From positions 188,780-252,779 of the forward strand of contig NZ_LMDM01000034.1 of NCBI RefSeq assembly GCF_001425825.1: a stretch of 64,000 nt of DNA. The letters run 5' to 3'. The position numbers and the translations under genes were made by a program. Origin of the DNA: Rhizobacter sp. Root1238. GTDB taxonomy: Bacteria; Pseudomonadota; Gammaproteobacteria; Burkholderiales; Burkholderiaceae_C. This document shows positions 1 to 9,666 of this stretch, piece by piece. Position 1 is the first letter of the stretch. Each line of letters opens with the position of its first letter. The notes under the pieces are model-generated. The model saw only the letters and a list, made by a program, of their open reading frames with translations. It made no database searches and was not told the origin of the DNA.

Positions 1-119
1 ATCGCGCGCTGCCGCTCGTGCACCGTCTGCCACACCTCGGGGCGCAGCATGCTGTAGCGGTCGCCCACCTGACGGCGCGCATAGCGTTGCGCGACCCGAT
101 CGGGCTCATGGCTGCTCAT
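1..119 (-). CDS. Partial CDS, probable SAM-dependent methyltransferase (N-terminus only)
   Basis: About 39 codons lie in the window; the gene runs off the left edge. The start ATG (117-119) overlaps the TGA of the upstream glycosyltransferase in an ATGA junction, so it is the next gene of the polysaccharide operon. The visible residues are Arg-rich (MSSHEPDRVAQRYARRQ, then RYSMLRPEVWQTVHERQR). From memory this lead resembles class I methyltransferases of LPS and capsule clusters. The SAM-binding loop is outside the window, so the function is an inference. Confidence 0.5.
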   Translation of the reverse strand, partial: MSSHEPDRVAQRYARRQVGDRYSMLRPEVWQTVHERQRA

Positions 120-1345
120 GCGCTGCGGCCTTCCTGCATCGCGTCGACGAAGCGTCGTGCCAGCACCGGGTAGCTGTGGTGGGCCAGCACGAACGCGCGG
201 CCGCGCTCGCCCATCGCGCGGCGTGCCTCGGCCCCGGCCGCCAGCAGCTGGCGCAGCCCGCGCACCACCTCCGGCGCATCCTCCGGCGCCACCGTCACGC
301 CGCAGCCGGCCTCGGCCACCGGGTCGTTGCCGGCCTCCACCGAATGCAGCACTGCGCAGCGGGCCATCATGTAGTCCATCAGCTTGTTCGGCGCGATGCC
401 GAAGCGGTAGATCGGCGTGCGCTGCCAGCCGATGTAGGCGATGTCGACCTCGCGCAGCAGCGCGGGGATCTGCGTCTTCGGGACCGGCGCGAACAGCGCG
501 ACGTTGCGCAGGCCCTCGGCCGCCACGCGCTGCGCGAGCCGCGCCTTCTCCATGCCGTCGCCGACCAGCACGAAGGCCACCGGCTCGTTGCGCACCAGCG
601 CCGCCGCATCGAGCAGCACGTCGAGCGCGTTCGGCAGGCCGTGCGAGCCGGCATAGCCGACCACCGCGCGGCCCTGCGCCTTCTGCGCCGCGATGTGGGC
701 CGCGATCGCGGGGTCGAGCGGCGCCGGCTCGTCGGCCCAGTCGTCCGGCGAGATGCCGTTCGGCACGATGTGCAGCTTGCGCAGGTCGAGCCCGTGCGCA
801 GCCATGTGGTCGGCCACCTTCGGCAGCATCGACACCACGACATCGGCCACGCGGTACGCATCGTTCTCGGCCTTCTGGCACAGCAGCGCGAACGGATGCC
901 GCGGCGACATGCCCGACAGCTCGATCGGCGACAGCGGCCACAGGTCGTGCACCTCGAACACCAGCGTCGCGCGGGCCCGCCGCGCGATGCGGCGCGCCAC
1001 CCAGATGTCCATCGGGTAGGTGCTCGACGCGATCACGACATCGGGCCGGAACTCGTCGACCAGCGCCGCGGTGCGGCGCCAGACCCGCGCCAGGAACACC
1101 GCGATGTTGCGCACGCGACCGAGCCCGTTGCCCTGGTAGCGCGGCGCGGCGATCCAGTCGTAGTCGATGCCGTCGACCGCCTCGCGCCCCGGCGCCGGCT
1201 CGCGCGAGCGCACATGCGAGACGGTCGCGGCGACGATGCGCACCCGGTGGCCGGCGCGCACCCACTCGCGCGCCAGGTAGTACGGCCGGTACTCCATGCC
1301 GAGCGCCGGCGTGCCGGCGTAGTGGTTCAGGTACAGGATGTTCAT
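116..1345 (-). CDS. Glycosyltransferase family 4 (WbuB-like)
   Basis: A 409-residue GT-B enzyme expected to move a nucleotide-activated sugar onto a lipid-linked glycan at the cytoplasmic face of the inner membrane. The N-terminus (MNILYLNHYAGTP, then GMEYRPYYLAREW) is typical of WbuB/WcaI-like family 4 enzymes. The C-terminal donor half shows VGYAGSHGLPNALDVLL near residue 220 and APNKLMDYMMA before the variable tail. The start was chosen because its ATG overlaps the stop of the next upstream glycosyltransferase (ATGA, 1342-1345). The sugar specificity cannot be read from sequence. Confidence 0.85.
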   Translation of the reverse strand: MNILYLNHYAGTPALGMEYRPYYLAREWVRAGHRVRIVAATVSHVRSREPAPGREAVDGIDYDWIAAPRYQGNGLGRVRNIAVFLARVWRRTAALVDEFRPDVVIASSTYPMDIWVARRIARRARATLVFEVHDLWPLSPIELSGMSPRHPFALLCQKAENDAYRVADVVVSMLPKVADHMAAHGLDLRKLHIVPNGISPDDWADEPAPLDPAIAAHIAAQKAQGRAVVGYAGSHGLPNALDVLLDAAALVRNEPVAFVLVGDGMEKARLAQRVAAEGLRNVALFAPVPKTQIPALLREVDIAYIGWQRTPIYRFGIAPNKLMDYMMARCAVLHSVEAGNDPVAEAGCGVTVAPEDAPEVVRGLRQLLAAGAEARRAMGERGRAFVLAHHSYPVLARRFVDAMQEGRSA

Positions 1346-2430
1346 CGCGCGCCGTTCCCGTGGGTCGACAGCGCCTCCAGCCGGCGCACATACGCGGCAA
1401 CGCTGTCGTCGAACATCGCATGCGCGGCGATCCAGGCGCGCAGCCCGGCCGCCACCTCGTCGGCACGCTCGGCGAGCGGCCGCAGGCGCTGCAGCGTCGG
1501 ACGCTCGCCGTCGGCCAGCACGATGCCGTTGCGGCCGTCCTGCACCAGCTCGCGGTTGGCCGGCAGGTCCGACAGCAGCGGGATGCAGCCGTGGGCCATC
1601 GCTTCCAGCACCGAGACCGACACCGAATCGCTGAGCGGCAGGCTGAGGTACCAGCGCGCGCGGTCGTACCACTGCGCCTGCGTCGCCGCGTCGAGCCGGC
1701 CGACGAACTGCACGCGACCGGCCAGGTCGGACCGGCCGGCGCGCGCCTCGAGCGCGGCACGCTGCGATCCGTCGTGGGCGACCACCAGGCGCGCCTCGGG
1801 CCAGTCGGCGGCCAGCGACGCAAAGACATCGAGCACACGCTCGGGCGCATAGACCGGCTCGAGGCCGCGGTTCGCGAAGAACAGCGCCGGCTGCTTGCCC
1901 GCCGCGACCGGCGGCAGCGCTTCGAGGCCGAACGGAAACACCATCACCTCGCCGGCACCGAGTGCGCGCATGCGCTCGGCCATGTGGGCCGAGTCGCTGG
2001 TGGCAAGGCTGCAGGCGGCCAGCACGCGTTGCGTCAACCAGCGCATCGGCGCGCTGCGCACCGGGGCGACGAGGATGTCCGAGCCCCAGGCCGAGCCGGC
2101 GATGCGCGCCCGCACGCCGCCCAGCCGCAGCGCCAGCCAAGCCAGCGTGCCGTGCGAGCTCAGGTAGTGCGGCGCGAGCCAGTCGGGCCCGATCGCGCGC
2201 AGCCAGCGGATCACCCGCGGCAGCTGGCGCAGCAGCCCGATGTTGCCGCCGGCAAAGTTCGGCCGCGTGTCCAGCGCCAGCCGCCGTGCGGCCGGCAGCA
2301 CCGCATCGAAACCGGCATCGAAGCCGCGGCTGGACACCGCCCACAGCTCGACCCGGCCGTGCAGCGCGCGCGCCCACTTCAGCAAATGCGGGCTCTCGCC
2401 ATCGCCGATCAGCACCAGTTTCAGCGTCAT
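1342..2430 (-). CDS. Glycosyltransferase (GT-B, family 4-like)
   Basis: A 362-residue glycosyltransferase of the same operon. The N-terminal half begins MTLKLVLIGDGESPHLLKWA, with HYLSSHGTLAW and AGSAWGSDILV further on, an acceptor-domain pattern common in polysaccharide clusters. The C-terminal half has the family 4 donor-site pattern SVSVLEAMAHGCIPLLSD followed by PANRELV. Its ATG (2428-2430) overlaps the stop of the acyltransferase, which fixes the start. Donor and acceptor are unknown. Confidence 0.82.
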   Translation of the reverse strand: MTLKLVLIGDGESPHLLKWARALHGRVELWAVSSRGFDAGFDAVLPAARRLALDTRPNFAGGNIGLLRQLPRVIRWLRAIGPDWLAPHYLSSHGTLAWLALRLGGVRARIAGSAWGSDILVAPVRSAPMRWLTQRVLAACSLATSDSAHMAERMRALGAGEVMVFPFGLEALPPVAAGKQPALFFANRGLEPVYAPERVLDVFASLAADWPEARLVVAHDGSQRAALEARAGRSDLAGRVQFVGRLDAATQAQWYDRARWYLSLPLSDSVSVSVLEAMAHGCIPLLSDLPANRELVQDGRNGIVLADGERPTLQRLRPLAERADEVAAGLRAWIAAHAMFDDSVAAYVRRLEALSTHGNGAR

Positions 2431-3029
2431 CGCGGGGGAACCTCGCCGGCCCAGGCCTCGTACAGCGGCCGCAGCGACGGGTACTGCGCCAGCAGGCGCG
2501 CATCGGCGCGCCGCGTGTCGCCGACGACGCGCGCCGGCCGGCCTTCGAGCACCGCGAAGTCCGGGTACTCGCCGCGCACGAAGCTGCCGGCGCACACCAG
2601 CGTGCCGCGGCCGAGTTTCGTGTTGGCTTCGATCAGGCTGTGCGGACCGATGAACGACCAGGCGCCGATCTCGATCGGCCCGGCGATCCAGCCCGGCCGC
2701 GGCTGCGCGGCCGGCCAGTTCGTGTAGCCCTCGCCGAGCAGGCGCTGCGAGCGATGCGACGCATGCGTCACCAGGCTGCAGTGGCTCGTCACCTGCACGC
2801 CGTCGCCCAGCGTGATGCCGCCGCTGGCCTCGATGAAGTTGAACGGCCCGATGTAGACGTGATCGCCCAGCACCAGCCGCTCCTCGTGCTCGATGCAGCT
2901 GGCCGGCGAGAGGCGGGTGTTGGGCAGCAGGCGGCCGCCCGAGCGTTCGCCGAACACGATGCGGTAGATCAGCAGCCGGGCCAGGCGCCGCCGCCAGCGG
3001 TTCAGCAAGGATCGCAGCAGGTTCTTCAT
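2427..3029 (-). CDS. Hexapeptide-repeat acyltransferase (left-handed beta-helix)
   Basis: A 200-residue protein made largely of imperfect hexapeptide repeats (IGPFNFIEASGG, LGDGVQV, IGAWSFIGPHSLIEA, LGRGTLVCAGSFV), the signature of the left-handed beta-helix O-acetyltransferases of LPS and capsule clusters (WcaF/NodL-like). It probably acetylates a sugar of the repeat unit using acetyl-CoA. The basic N-terminus (LLRSLLNRWRRRLARLL) may touch the membrane. It is joined by ATGA overlaps to the flippase upstream and a glycosyltransferase downstream. Confidence 0.82.
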   Translation of the reverse strand: MKNLLRSLLNRWRRRLARLLIYRIVFGERSGGRLLPNTRLSPASCIEHEERLVLGDHVYIGPFNFIEASGGITLGDGVQVTSHCSLVTHASHRSQRLLGEGYTNWPAAQPRPGWIAGPIEIGAWSFIGPHSLIEANTKLGRGTLVCAGSFVRGEYPDFAVLEGRPARVVGDTRRADARLLAQYPSLRPLYEAWAGEVPPR

Positions 3030-4294
3030 CGTGTCGCGGAGGAATGGGCCGGCAGCGCGGCATCCGCGCCGACCGTGGGCATCGGCCAGCGCGCCAGGCA
3101 CCAGAAATAGACGCCGAAGTAACCGGCCATCGCCGCCGACACCGCCCAGCCGGCCCCGGCCAGGTCGCCCAGCGCGAGGCCGGCGGCCAGCGCGGCGACG
3201 AAGGCCACCTGCCCTGCCAGCGCGAGCTTCAGCGCCCAGCCCTGGGCCTGCCATGCCATCGTGACGACCGCCAGCGGGCTGGCGACGAAATGCAGGCCGA
3301 CGTAGAGCGCCAGCGCCCGGGCCAGCACGCCGGCCTCGCGCCAAGCCGGGCCGAATGCGGCCTCGAAGGCCCACGGGCCCGCCACCCACAGCAGCAGCAC
3401 CAGCGGCGCGGCCAAGAGCGCCAGCAGGCCCATCACGCGGCGCACCGCGTGGCGGGCCTCAGGCGTGGCACCGGCTGCGGCGAGCTTCGGGTACAGCGCC
3501 TGCGACACCGCGCTACCGACCAGCGTGGCCGGCGCCTTCAGGTAGCGCAGCGCGAGGCCCCAGAAGCCCGCCTCGGCCGGGCCGAGCAGCGCGGCGATCA
3601 GCACCAGGCTCAGCGTGTCCTGCAGCGCACCGGCGAACGCATGCGGGGTGTTCAGCAGCGGAAAGTCGCGGTGGCGGCGCATCACGTCGGCCAGCGCCGG
3701 CGCTTGCGGCAGCGCGCCGCGAAACGGCAGGCGCAGCACCGCGGTGGCCACGGCCGCGGCGGCGATCGGCGCGACGATCAGGCCGGTCAGGCCGGCACCG
3801 GCCAGCCCGGCCAGCACCTGCGCCGCCGCGGCACCGCCGTACTGCAGCACGCGGGCCGCGGCCAGCGCGCGAAAGCGCTGCGCCCGCGTCGCCCACAGCG
3901 TCGCCAGCGACACCGCGCCAGCCGCCGCCACCGCCAGCGGCAGCCACGCGACCCAGGCCCCCGCGCCGGCCAGCGCCCAGCCGCCGGCGCCCAACGCGGC
4001 GAGCGCGGTCGTGGCAGCCAGCAGCCGCAGCGCGACCCGGCGCAGCGCATCGGCCTCGCCATCGTCGGCCGCCATCGGCAGCGCGAACTCATAGCGGCCG
4101 CAGGCGACGACGCCGAGGTTGGCGGCCACCGCCGCGAACAGGTGGTAGTGGCCGAACTCGGCCGGCGCGAACAGCCGCGTCAGCAGCGGGCCGAGCAGCA
4201 GCGGCAGCGCCTGCGCCAGCGCGCCGCCGGCCGCCAGCGTCAGGCTGGCCCGCAGCAGGCCGCGCGTCGGCGAAGGCAGCGGCGCGTCGGCCAT
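3026..4294 (-). CDS. Polysaccharide flippase, Wzx/oligosaccharide transporter family
   Basis: A 422-residue integral membrane protein with about 12 hydrophobic segments, starting with a short cytoplasmic lead and LTLAAGGALAQALPLLLGPLLTRLF. The APAEFGHYHLF stretch after the first helix is typical of Wzx-type MOP-superfamily flippases, which move undecaprenyl-linked repeat units across the inner membrane. It starts 4 bases after the stop of the aminotransferase gene. Its position amid glycosyltransferases supports an O-antigen or capsule role. Confidence 0.85.
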   Translation of the reverse strand: MADAPLPSPTRGLLRASLTLAAGGALAQALPLLLGPLLTRLFAPAEFGHYHLFAAVAANLGVVACGRYEFALPMAADDGEADALRRVALRLLAATTALAALGAGGWALAGAGAWVAWLPLAVAAAGAVSLATLWATRAQRFRALAAARVLQYGGAAAAQVLAGLAGAGLTGLIVAPIAAAAVATAVLRLPFRGALPQAPALADVMRRHRDFPLLNTPHAFAGALQDTLSLVLIAALLGPAEAGFWGLALRYLKAPATLVGSAVSQALYPKLAAAGATPEARHAVRRVMGLLALLAAPLVLLLWVAGPWAFEAAFGPAWREAGVLARALALYVGLHFVASPLAVVTMAWQAQGWALKLALAGQVAFVAALAAGLALGDLAGAGWAVSAAMAGYFGVYFWCLARWPMPTVGADAALPAHSSATR

Positions 4295-4298
4295 GCGG

Positions 4299-5420
4299 TC
4301 AGCGGCGCGCAGCAGCGACCAGCGCGGCGACCACGCGGTCCTGGTCGGCAGCGCTCAGGTCGGCACTCATCGGCAGGCTGAGGCAGCGCTCGGCGACCCG
4401 GTCGGCCTCCGGGCAGCCGTCGACCGGCGCGTGGGCCGCATAAGCCGACTGGCGGTGCACTGGACGCGGGTAGTGCACCGCGGTCGGGATGCCCTGCGCG
4501 GTGAGCGCCGCCTGCACGGCCGGGCGGTCGTCGACGAACACCGTGTACTGCGCGTAGACGCTGTTGCGGCCGGGCCGCTGCGCGACCACCGGCAACCAGC
4601 CGGCCAGCAGCTCGTTGTAGCGTGCGCCGATCGCGAGACGCCGCTCGATCTCCCAACCGAAGCGTTCGAGCTTGGCCAGCACGATCGCGCACTGCAGCGT
4701 GTCCATGCGGCCGCCGACGCCGACGCGGGTGTGCGTGTAGCGGGCGCTCTGGCCGTGCACGCGGATCTCGCGGCAGGCTTGCGCGAGGCGGTCGTCGCTG
4801 GTGAAGATCGCGCCGCCGTCGCCGTAGCAGCCGAGCGGCTTGCTCGGGAAGAAGCTGGTGCAGCCGAAGGTGCTCAGGTTGCAGCTCTTGCGCGCCGTGC
4901 CGTCCTGTCCTGCGTAGTCGGCCCCGAAGCTCTGCGCCGCGTCCTCGATCACCGGCAGGCCATGGCGCTGCGCGATCGCGTTGATCTCGTCCATGTCGGC
5001 CACCTGGCCGTACAGGCTCACCGGCATGATCGCGCGGGTGCGCGGCGTGATCTTCGCCTCGATCCGCGAGACGTCGATGTTGCAGGTGTCGGGCTCGATG
5101 TCGACGAACACCGGCACGCCGCCGAGCAGCACGATCATCTCGGCGGTGGCGGCGAAGGTGAACGTTGTCGTGACGACCTCGTCGCCCGGCTTCAGGTCCA
5201 GCGCCATCAGCGCGATCAGCAGCGCTTCGGTGCCGCTGGCCACCGTGATGCAGTGGCGCGCGCCGGTGTACGCGGCGAGCCGTGCCTCGAGCTCGGCGAC
5301 CTCGGGCCCCATGATGTACTGGCCGTGGTCGAGCACGCGCTGCATGCGCTCGGCGATCGACCCCTTCAGCGCGGCGTACTGCGTCTTCAGATCGACGAAA
5401 TCGAGCTTGTCGCGGCTCAT
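4299..5420 (-). CDS. wbpE: DegT/DnrJ/EryC1 aminotransferase (WbpE-like)
   Basis: A 373-residue PLP-dependent sugar aminotransferase. The Schiff-base lysine is K194 in [15 protein letters not shown], the cofactor contact is [11 protein letters not shown] near 157-167, and GTEALLIAL near 63 binds phosphate. Next to WbpD- and WbpB-like genes it most likely transaminates UDP-2-acetamido-3-keto-glucuronate with glutamate. This is the second enzyme of the UDP-2,3-diacetamido-2,3-dideoxyglucuronate pathway (WbpE of Pseudomonas, WlbC of Bordetella). The start ATG overlaps the wbpD stop in ATGA. Substrate assignment rests on the gene trio. Confidence 0.85.
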   Translation of the reverse strand: MSRDKLDFVDLKTQYAALKGSIAERMQRVLDHGQYIMGPEVAELEARLAAYTGARHCITVASGTEALLIALMALDLKPGDEVVTTTFTFAATAEMIVLLGGVPVFVDIEPDTCNIDVSRIEAKITPRTRAIMPVSLYGQVADMDEINAIAQRHGLPVIEDAAQSFGADYAGQDGTARKSCNLSTFGCTSFFPSKPLGCYGDGGAIFTSDDRLAQACREIRVHGQSARYTHTRVGVGGRMDTLQCAIVLAKLERFGWEIERRLAIGARYNELLAGWLPVVAQRPGRNSVYAQYTVFVDDRPAVQAALTAQGIPTAVHYPRPVHRQSAYAAHAPVDGCPEADRVAERCLSLPMSADLSAADQDRVVAALVAAARR

Positions 5421-5998
5421 GCTTGAACTTCCTCTGCAGGTTGGCACACGCCGTTGCGCAGCACATAGCGCTCGCCGGTGGCGGGGCAGGCGGCCTCGCC
5501 ATCGCCGGTCAGCGGCAGCGCGAGCCGCTCGCCGTGCCGGCTCATCCAGCCGGCGTGGCGGGCCGGCACGCCGACCATCAGCGCGAAGTCCGGCACGTCG
5601 CGGTGGACCACTGCGCCGGCGCCGACGAACGCGTAGCGGCCCACCGTGTGCCCGCAGACGATGGTGCAGTTGGCGCCCAGCGTCGCGCCCTGGCGCACCA
5701 GCGTGCGGCGGTACTCGTTCTTGCGCGTGACCGCCGAGCGCGGGTTGTAGACGTTGGTGAAGACCATGCTCGGCCCGCAGAACACGTCGTCCTCGAGCGT
5801 CACCGCGTCGTAGACCGACACATTGTTCTGGATCTTCACGTTGTGGCCGATGCGCACGTCGTTGCCGACGTAGACGCCCTGGCCCAGCGAGCAGCCGTCG
5901 CCGATGCGGGCACCGGCGCAGACGTGCGCGAAGTGCCACACGCGCGTGCCGGCGCCGAGCTGCGCGCCGGCGTCGACGATGGCGGAGGAATGGATCAT
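5417..5998 (-). CDS. wbpD: N-acetyltransferase, hexapeptide family (WbpD-like)
   Basis: A 193-residue left-handed beta-helix acetyltransferase: repeats such as [20 protein letters not shown] and [23 protein letters not shown], then the active-site loop [17 protein letters not shown] and [21 protein letters not shown]. These match the WbpD/WlbB group, which acetylates the 3-amino group of the UDP-amino-glucuronate made by the adjacent aminotransferase. The C-terminus carries an extra tail ([17 protein letters not shown]) with two Cys of unknown use. It starts 13 bases downstream of the wbpB stop. Confidence 0.87.
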   Translation of the reverse strand: MIHSSAIVDAGAQLGAGTRVWHFAHVCAGARIGDGCSLGQGVYVGNDVRIGHNVKIQNNVSVYDAVTLEDDVFCGPSMVFTNVYNPRSAVTRKNEYRRTLVRQGATLGANCTIVCGHTVGRYAFVGAGAVVHRDVPDFALMVGVPARHAGWMSRHGERLALPLTGDGEAACPATGERYVLRNGVCQPAEEVQA

Positions 5999-6011
5999 CG
6001 GGACATCCGGT

Positions 6012-7070
6012 TCAGAAGACCAGCGGCAGGCCGACCCGCACGCCGTCGCGCGCCGAGCGGTAGCCGGCGATCAGCACCTCGAGCGAGCGCAGCCCCTCGT
6101 AGCCGTCGACCTCGGCATGCGCCTCGCCGCGCAGCGTGTTGATCACGTTGTCGTAGTACAGCGGGTGGCCGGGGCCGTAGACCGAGGTGATGCCGTAGCT
6201 GGCGTCGGCCACCTTCGCGTCGTCTTCGTGCGGCGTGTCGAATTCCCAGTGCTCGATCTTGTTGACGGCCACGCCGCCGACCCGCACCGTGCCGCGCTCG
6301 CCGAGCAGCGTGATGCTGCCCTCGAAGTTCTTGTTGTGCGTCAGCATCGTCACGTTGATCGACGCCAGCGCGCCGCTGCGCAGCCGCAGGCTCATCACGC
6401 CGGTGTCCTCGGCCTCGATGTTGCGCGACAGCGTCGCGGTGTAGGCGTGCACGTTGTCGACCGGGCCGACCAGCCAGTCGACCATGTCGACGTAATGGCT
6501 CGCCTGGTTCATGAAGGCGCCGCCGTCCATGTCCCAGCGGCCGCGCCACGGGGCCGCGTCGTAGTACGCCTGCGGCCGGGTCCAGAACACGTTGACGGTC
6601 ACCATCGCGAGCTTGCCGAAGCGGCCCTGGTCGACCGCGCGCTTGACCAGCTGCAGCGTCGCGTTGAGCCGGTTCTGCTTGACGACGAACAGCTTGACGC
6701 CGGCATCGCGGCAGGCGCGCACCATCGCGACGCCCTCGTCCCACTTGGTCGCCATCGGCTTCTCGCTGAGCACGTGGCGGCCGGCCTGCGCGACCTTGAT
6801 CGCCTGGCGCGGGTGCAGCCCGCTCGGCGTCGCCAGCACGACCAGGTCGGCATCGCTGCCGGCCAGCAGCGCATCGAGCGACGCAAACCCCTGCGCACCG
6901 GTCAGCGCGACCGCCTTGGCCAGCAGCTCGGGCTGGTTGTCGCAGACCGCCACCCACTCGGCGCGGTCGGCATGCTGCTTCAACGCGGCGATGTGGTTCT
7001 GCGCGATGCGCCCGCAGCCCACCAGCGCCAGGCGCAGCTTGCGGTCACGGATGATGGAGGGTGTCGGCAT
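6012..7070 (-). CDS. wbpB: NAD-dependent sugar dehydrogenase, Gfo/Idh/MocA family (WbpB-like)
   Basis: A 352-residue oxidoreductase. The Rossmann loop is GCGRIAQNH (18-26), the catalytic-lysine motif is SEKPM with K104, and [18 protein letters not shown] supplies the active-site His. With WbpD and WbpE it would oxidise UDP-GlcNAc-uronate at C3. The partners WbpA (UDP-GlcNAc dehydrogenase) and WbpI (epimerase) are not in the window. It is the first gene of the visible operon and is divergent from lysS, so the operon promoter is probably in 7071-7150, where I see no convincing -35/-10 pair on this strand. Confidence 0.87.
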   Translation of the reverse strand: MPTPSIIRDRKLRLALVGCGRIAQNHIAALKQHADRAEWVAVCDNQPELLAKAVALTGAQGFASLDALLAGSDADLVVLATPSGLHPRQAIKVAQAGRHVLSEKPMATKWDEGVAMVRACRDAGVKLFVVKQNRLNATLQLVKRAVDQGRFGKLAMVTVNVFWTRPQAYYDAAPWRGRWDMDGGAFMNQASHYVDMVDWLVGPVDNVHAYTATLSRNIEAEDTGVMSLRLRSGALASINVTMLTHNKNFEGSITLLGERGTVRVGGVAVNKIEHWEFDTPHEDDAKVADASYGITSVYGPGHPLYYDNVINTLRGEAHAEVDGYEGLRSLEVLIAGYRSARDGVRVGLPLVF

Positions 7071-7157
7071 GAGGTCTCGAAGGCAGTGCCCGGCGGGGCA
7101 AACGGGCGATTTTATTCGGCCGGGGGCGCCGCGGCCGGGGAATCCCGGGCCGTCGCC

Positions 7158-7163
7158 TAAAAT
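7158..7163 (+). promoter_or_regulatory. Possible -10 element for lysS
   Basis: TAAAAT inside CCTAAAATTGC lies 27 bases before the lysS ATG. The same CTAAAATT string occurs before ychF (21557-21564). No good -35 box is present 17 bases upstream, so this is a tentative promoter call based on the repeated motif. Confidence 0.35.
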
Positions 7164-7190
7164 TGCGGCGCATTTCCAGAGCCCTCCCTC

Positions 7191-8705
7191 ATGACCCAAA
7201 CGCCCCAGACCACTCCGCCCCAGCCGCCCGAGGACGAAAACAAGCTGATCGCCGAACGCCGCGAGAAGCTGTCCGCGATCCGCCAGCAGGGCGTCGCGTT
7301 CCCGAACGACTTCAAGCCGAAGCACCATGCGCTCGACCTGATCCGCAAGTACGGCGAGATGCCGAACGAGGAACTGGAACCGCAGGGCATCGTCGTCAGC
7401 CTGGGCGGGCGGATGATGCTGAAGCGGATGATGGGCAAGGCCAGTTTCGCGACGCTGCAGGACTCGACCGGCCGCCTGCAGCTGTTCGTCACGAAGGACG
7501 CGCTGGGCGAAGAGGTCTACGCCGCGTTCAAGCACTGGGACCTGGGCGACATCCTCGGTGCCGAAGGCACGCTGTTCCGCACCAAGACCGGCGAGCTGTC
7601 GGTGCGCGTGACCACGCTGCGGCTGCTGACCAAGAGCCTGCGCCCGCTGCCCGACAAATTCCACGGCATGGCCGACCAGGAGCAGAAGTACCGCCAGCGC
7701 TATGTCGACCTGATCACCGACGAAGAGGCACGCAAGCGCTTCGTCGCGCGCAGCAAGGCGCTCGGCTCGATCCGGCACTTCATGCTGGAGCACGGCTTCA
7801 TGGAAGTCGAGACGCCGATGCTGCACCCGATCCCCGGCGGCGCGAACGCCAAGCCCTTCGTCACGCACCACAACGCGCTCGACCAGGAGATGTTCCTGCG
7901 CATCGCGCCCGAGCTGTACCTGAAGCGGCTGGTGGTCGGCGGCTTCGAGCGGGTGTTCGAGGTGAACCGGAACTTCCGCAACGAAGGCATCTCGGTGCGC
8001 CACAACCCCGAGTTCACGATGATGGAGTTCTATGCGGCCTGGTGGAACCACCATGACGTGATGGACTTCACCGAGCAGGTGCTGCGCCACGCCGCGCGCC
8101 AGGCGACCGGCTCGGCCAGCCTCAGCTACGCCGGCAAGCCGGTCGATCTCGACAAGCCGTTCACACGCCTGACGGTGCGCGATTCGCTGGTGGTGCACGC
8201 CGGCCTGAGCGAAGCCGAGGCCGGCGACGCCGAGGTGCTGCGCGCCAGGCTGAAGGCGCTGGGCGACGAAGCACCGGCGCACTGGAACCTGCCGGAGCTG
8301 CAGTTCGGCCTGTTCGAGGCCGCGGTCGAAGAGAAGCTGTGGCACCCGACCTTCATCATCGACTACCCGGTCGAGGTGTCGCCGCTGGCCCGCGCGTCGG
8401 ACGCCAACCCCGGCACCGCCGAACGCTTCGAGCTCTTCATGACCGGCCGCGAGTACGCGAACGGCTTCTCGGAGCTGAACGACGCCGAGGACCAGGCGGC
8501 CCGCTTCCACGCGCAGGCGGCCAACAAGGAGGCCGGCGACGAGGAGGCGATGTTCTACGACGCCGACTTCATCCGCGCGCTGGAATATGGCATGCCCCCG
8601 ACCGGGGGTTGCGGGATCGGCATCGACCGGCTGATGATGCTGATCACCGACAGTCCGAGCATCCGCGACGTGATCCTGTTCCCGTCGCTGCGCAAGGAAA
8701 GCTGA
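7191..8705 (+). CDS. lysS: Lysyl-tRNA synthetase, class II
   Basis: A 504-residue enzyme that charges tRNA-Lys with lysine. The N-terminal OB-fold anticodon domain covers about residues 60-170 ([23 protein letters not shown]). The class II catalytic core shows motif 2 ([20 protein letters not shown], near 260) and motif 3 ([12 protein letters not shown], near 475). Length matches bacterial LysRS. A Pro/Gln-rich lead of about 15 residues precedes the core. It is divergent from the polysaccharide operon, and a strong Shine-Dalgarno for the next gene follows 6 bases after its stop. Confidence 0.97.
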   Translation: MTQTPQTTPPQPPEDENKLIAERREKLSAIRQQGVAFPNDFKPKHHALDLIRKYGEMPNEELEPQGIVVSLGGRMMLKRMMGKASFATLQDSTGRLQLFVTKDALGEEVYAAFKHWDLGDILGAEGTLFRTKTGELSVRVTTLRLLTKSLRPLPDKFHGMADQEQKYRQRYVDLITDEEARKRFVARSKALGSIRHFMLEHGFMEVETPMLHPIPGGANAKPFVTHHNALDQEMFLRIAPELYLKRLVVGGFERVFEVNRNFRNEGISVRHNPEFTMMEFYAAWWNHHDVMDFTEQVLRHAARQATGSASLSYAGKPVDLDKPFTRLTVRDSLVVHAGLSEAEAGDAEVLRARLKALGDEAPAHWNLPELQFGLFEAAVEEKLWHPTFIIDYPVEVSPLARASDANPGTAERFELFMTGREYANGFSELNDAEDQAARFHAQAANKEAGDEEAMFYDADFIRALEYGMPPTGGCGIGIDRLMMLITDSPSIRDVILFPSLRKES

Positions 8706-8723
8706 ACCCCGAAGGAGCACCCG

Positions 8724-9659
8724 ATGCCCGGCTACCGCATCCCAGGACCTCAGTGCGTGACCAGCGGTGAAGTGCCCGACAGCGGCACCACCACCCTCAC
8801 GCGCATGCCGGCGCCGAGGCCACTCGATGCCGGCAGCTCGAACGGGCTGGATGCCACCGGCCGCATCGCCGAGGCCATCCGGCGCGCGATCCGCTCGCTG
8901 CCGACGGAGGTCGGGGGCCACCTGAGTGCGCTGCTGACGCCCGGCACGCTGGCCATGCTGGCCGGCGTGCTGGTGGTCTGGGCGGGTTCGCATGCCTTCG
9001 GCGTTGGCGAAGTCGTCGACGTGCTGCTGCTGGCGACCGGCTTCATCTTCCTCGGGCGCGAGGCGGTCGAAGCGGTCGAGCACCTGGTGTCGTTCGCGAA
9101 GCTGGCACTGAATGCGCAATCCGACAACGACCTGACCCTGGCCGGCTCGCACCTCGCCCGGGCCGTCACCATCATCGGCGTCGATGCGGTGCTCGCGCTG
9201 CTGACGCGCGGTGGCGTCAAGCTGAACCGGGGCCGCTACCGGCCGCAGGTGAAGGGTGACGCGACGCTGGCGGCCGGCGAGGGCTGGACCACCAAGTTCG
9301 GCGACATCACCTACTCGACGGCCGGGTCCGCCACCGACCGGGCCCTGGTGCTCCACCACGAGAAGGTGCATTCGCTGCTGTCGCCGAAGTTGATGCCGCT
9401 GCGCGAGTTGCGCGCCGACCTCGGCATGGCCGGCTACCAGCGTTCGTCGTTCCTGCGCTACCTCGAGGAAGCGATGGCCGAGAGCTACGCCCAGTTGCGC
9501 GTGAACGGCATCAAGGGCCTGCCGGCCGGGCTGCGGTTTCCGATCGCCAACGGCTATGTGACGCTGCGCGCGGTGCTGACCGAGGCCGCCATCGGCGCGA
9601 CGGTGATGACGATCACCGTCGCCGGCATCGTGTACGTCGTCGAACTCGAGTTGCAGTGA
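8724..9659 (+). CDS. HExxH metallopeptidase-like protein with hydrophobic segments (toxin-like)
   Basis: A 311-residue protein of unknown function. The start is well supported by AAGGAG at 8712-8717. A Pro/Thr-rich lead (1-45) is followed by a hydrophobic helical region (about 68-163) and a C-terminal domain with HHEKVHS: the HExxH zinc motif is at 212-216 and a likely third ligand lies in LEEAMAESYAQL (247-258). A final hydrophobic stretch spans about 284-307. From memory, this helical-plus-zincin arrangement appears in polymorphic toxins or effectors of proteobacteria. No PAAR, VgrG or secretion signal is visible. It could be an effector or an orphan membrane protease; the toxin role is an inference. 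Confidence 0.6.
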   Translation: MPGYRIPGPQCVTSGEVPDSGTTTLTRMPAPRPLDAGSSNGLDATGRIAEAIRRAIRSLPTEVGGHLSALLTPGTLAMLAGVLVVWAGSHAFGVGEVVDVLLLATGFIFLGREAVEAVEHLVSFAKLALNAQSDNDLTLAGSHLARAVTIIGVDAVLALLTRGGVKLNRGRYRPQVKGDATLAAGEGWTTKFGDITYSTAGSATDRALVLHHEKVHSLLSPKLMPLRELRADLGMAGYQRSSFLRYLEEAMAESYAQLRVNGIKGLPAGLRFPIANGYVTLRAVLTEAAIGATVMTITVAGIVYVVELELQ

Positions 9660-9666
9660 TCCCGGC

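Noticed and set aside
118..2727. Plus-strand open frames across the glycosyltransferase genes
   Set aside because: Low-complexity Arg/Pro/Ala-rich translations typical of mirror frames in GC-rich DNA; the minus-strand genes have clear motifs and ATGA junctions.
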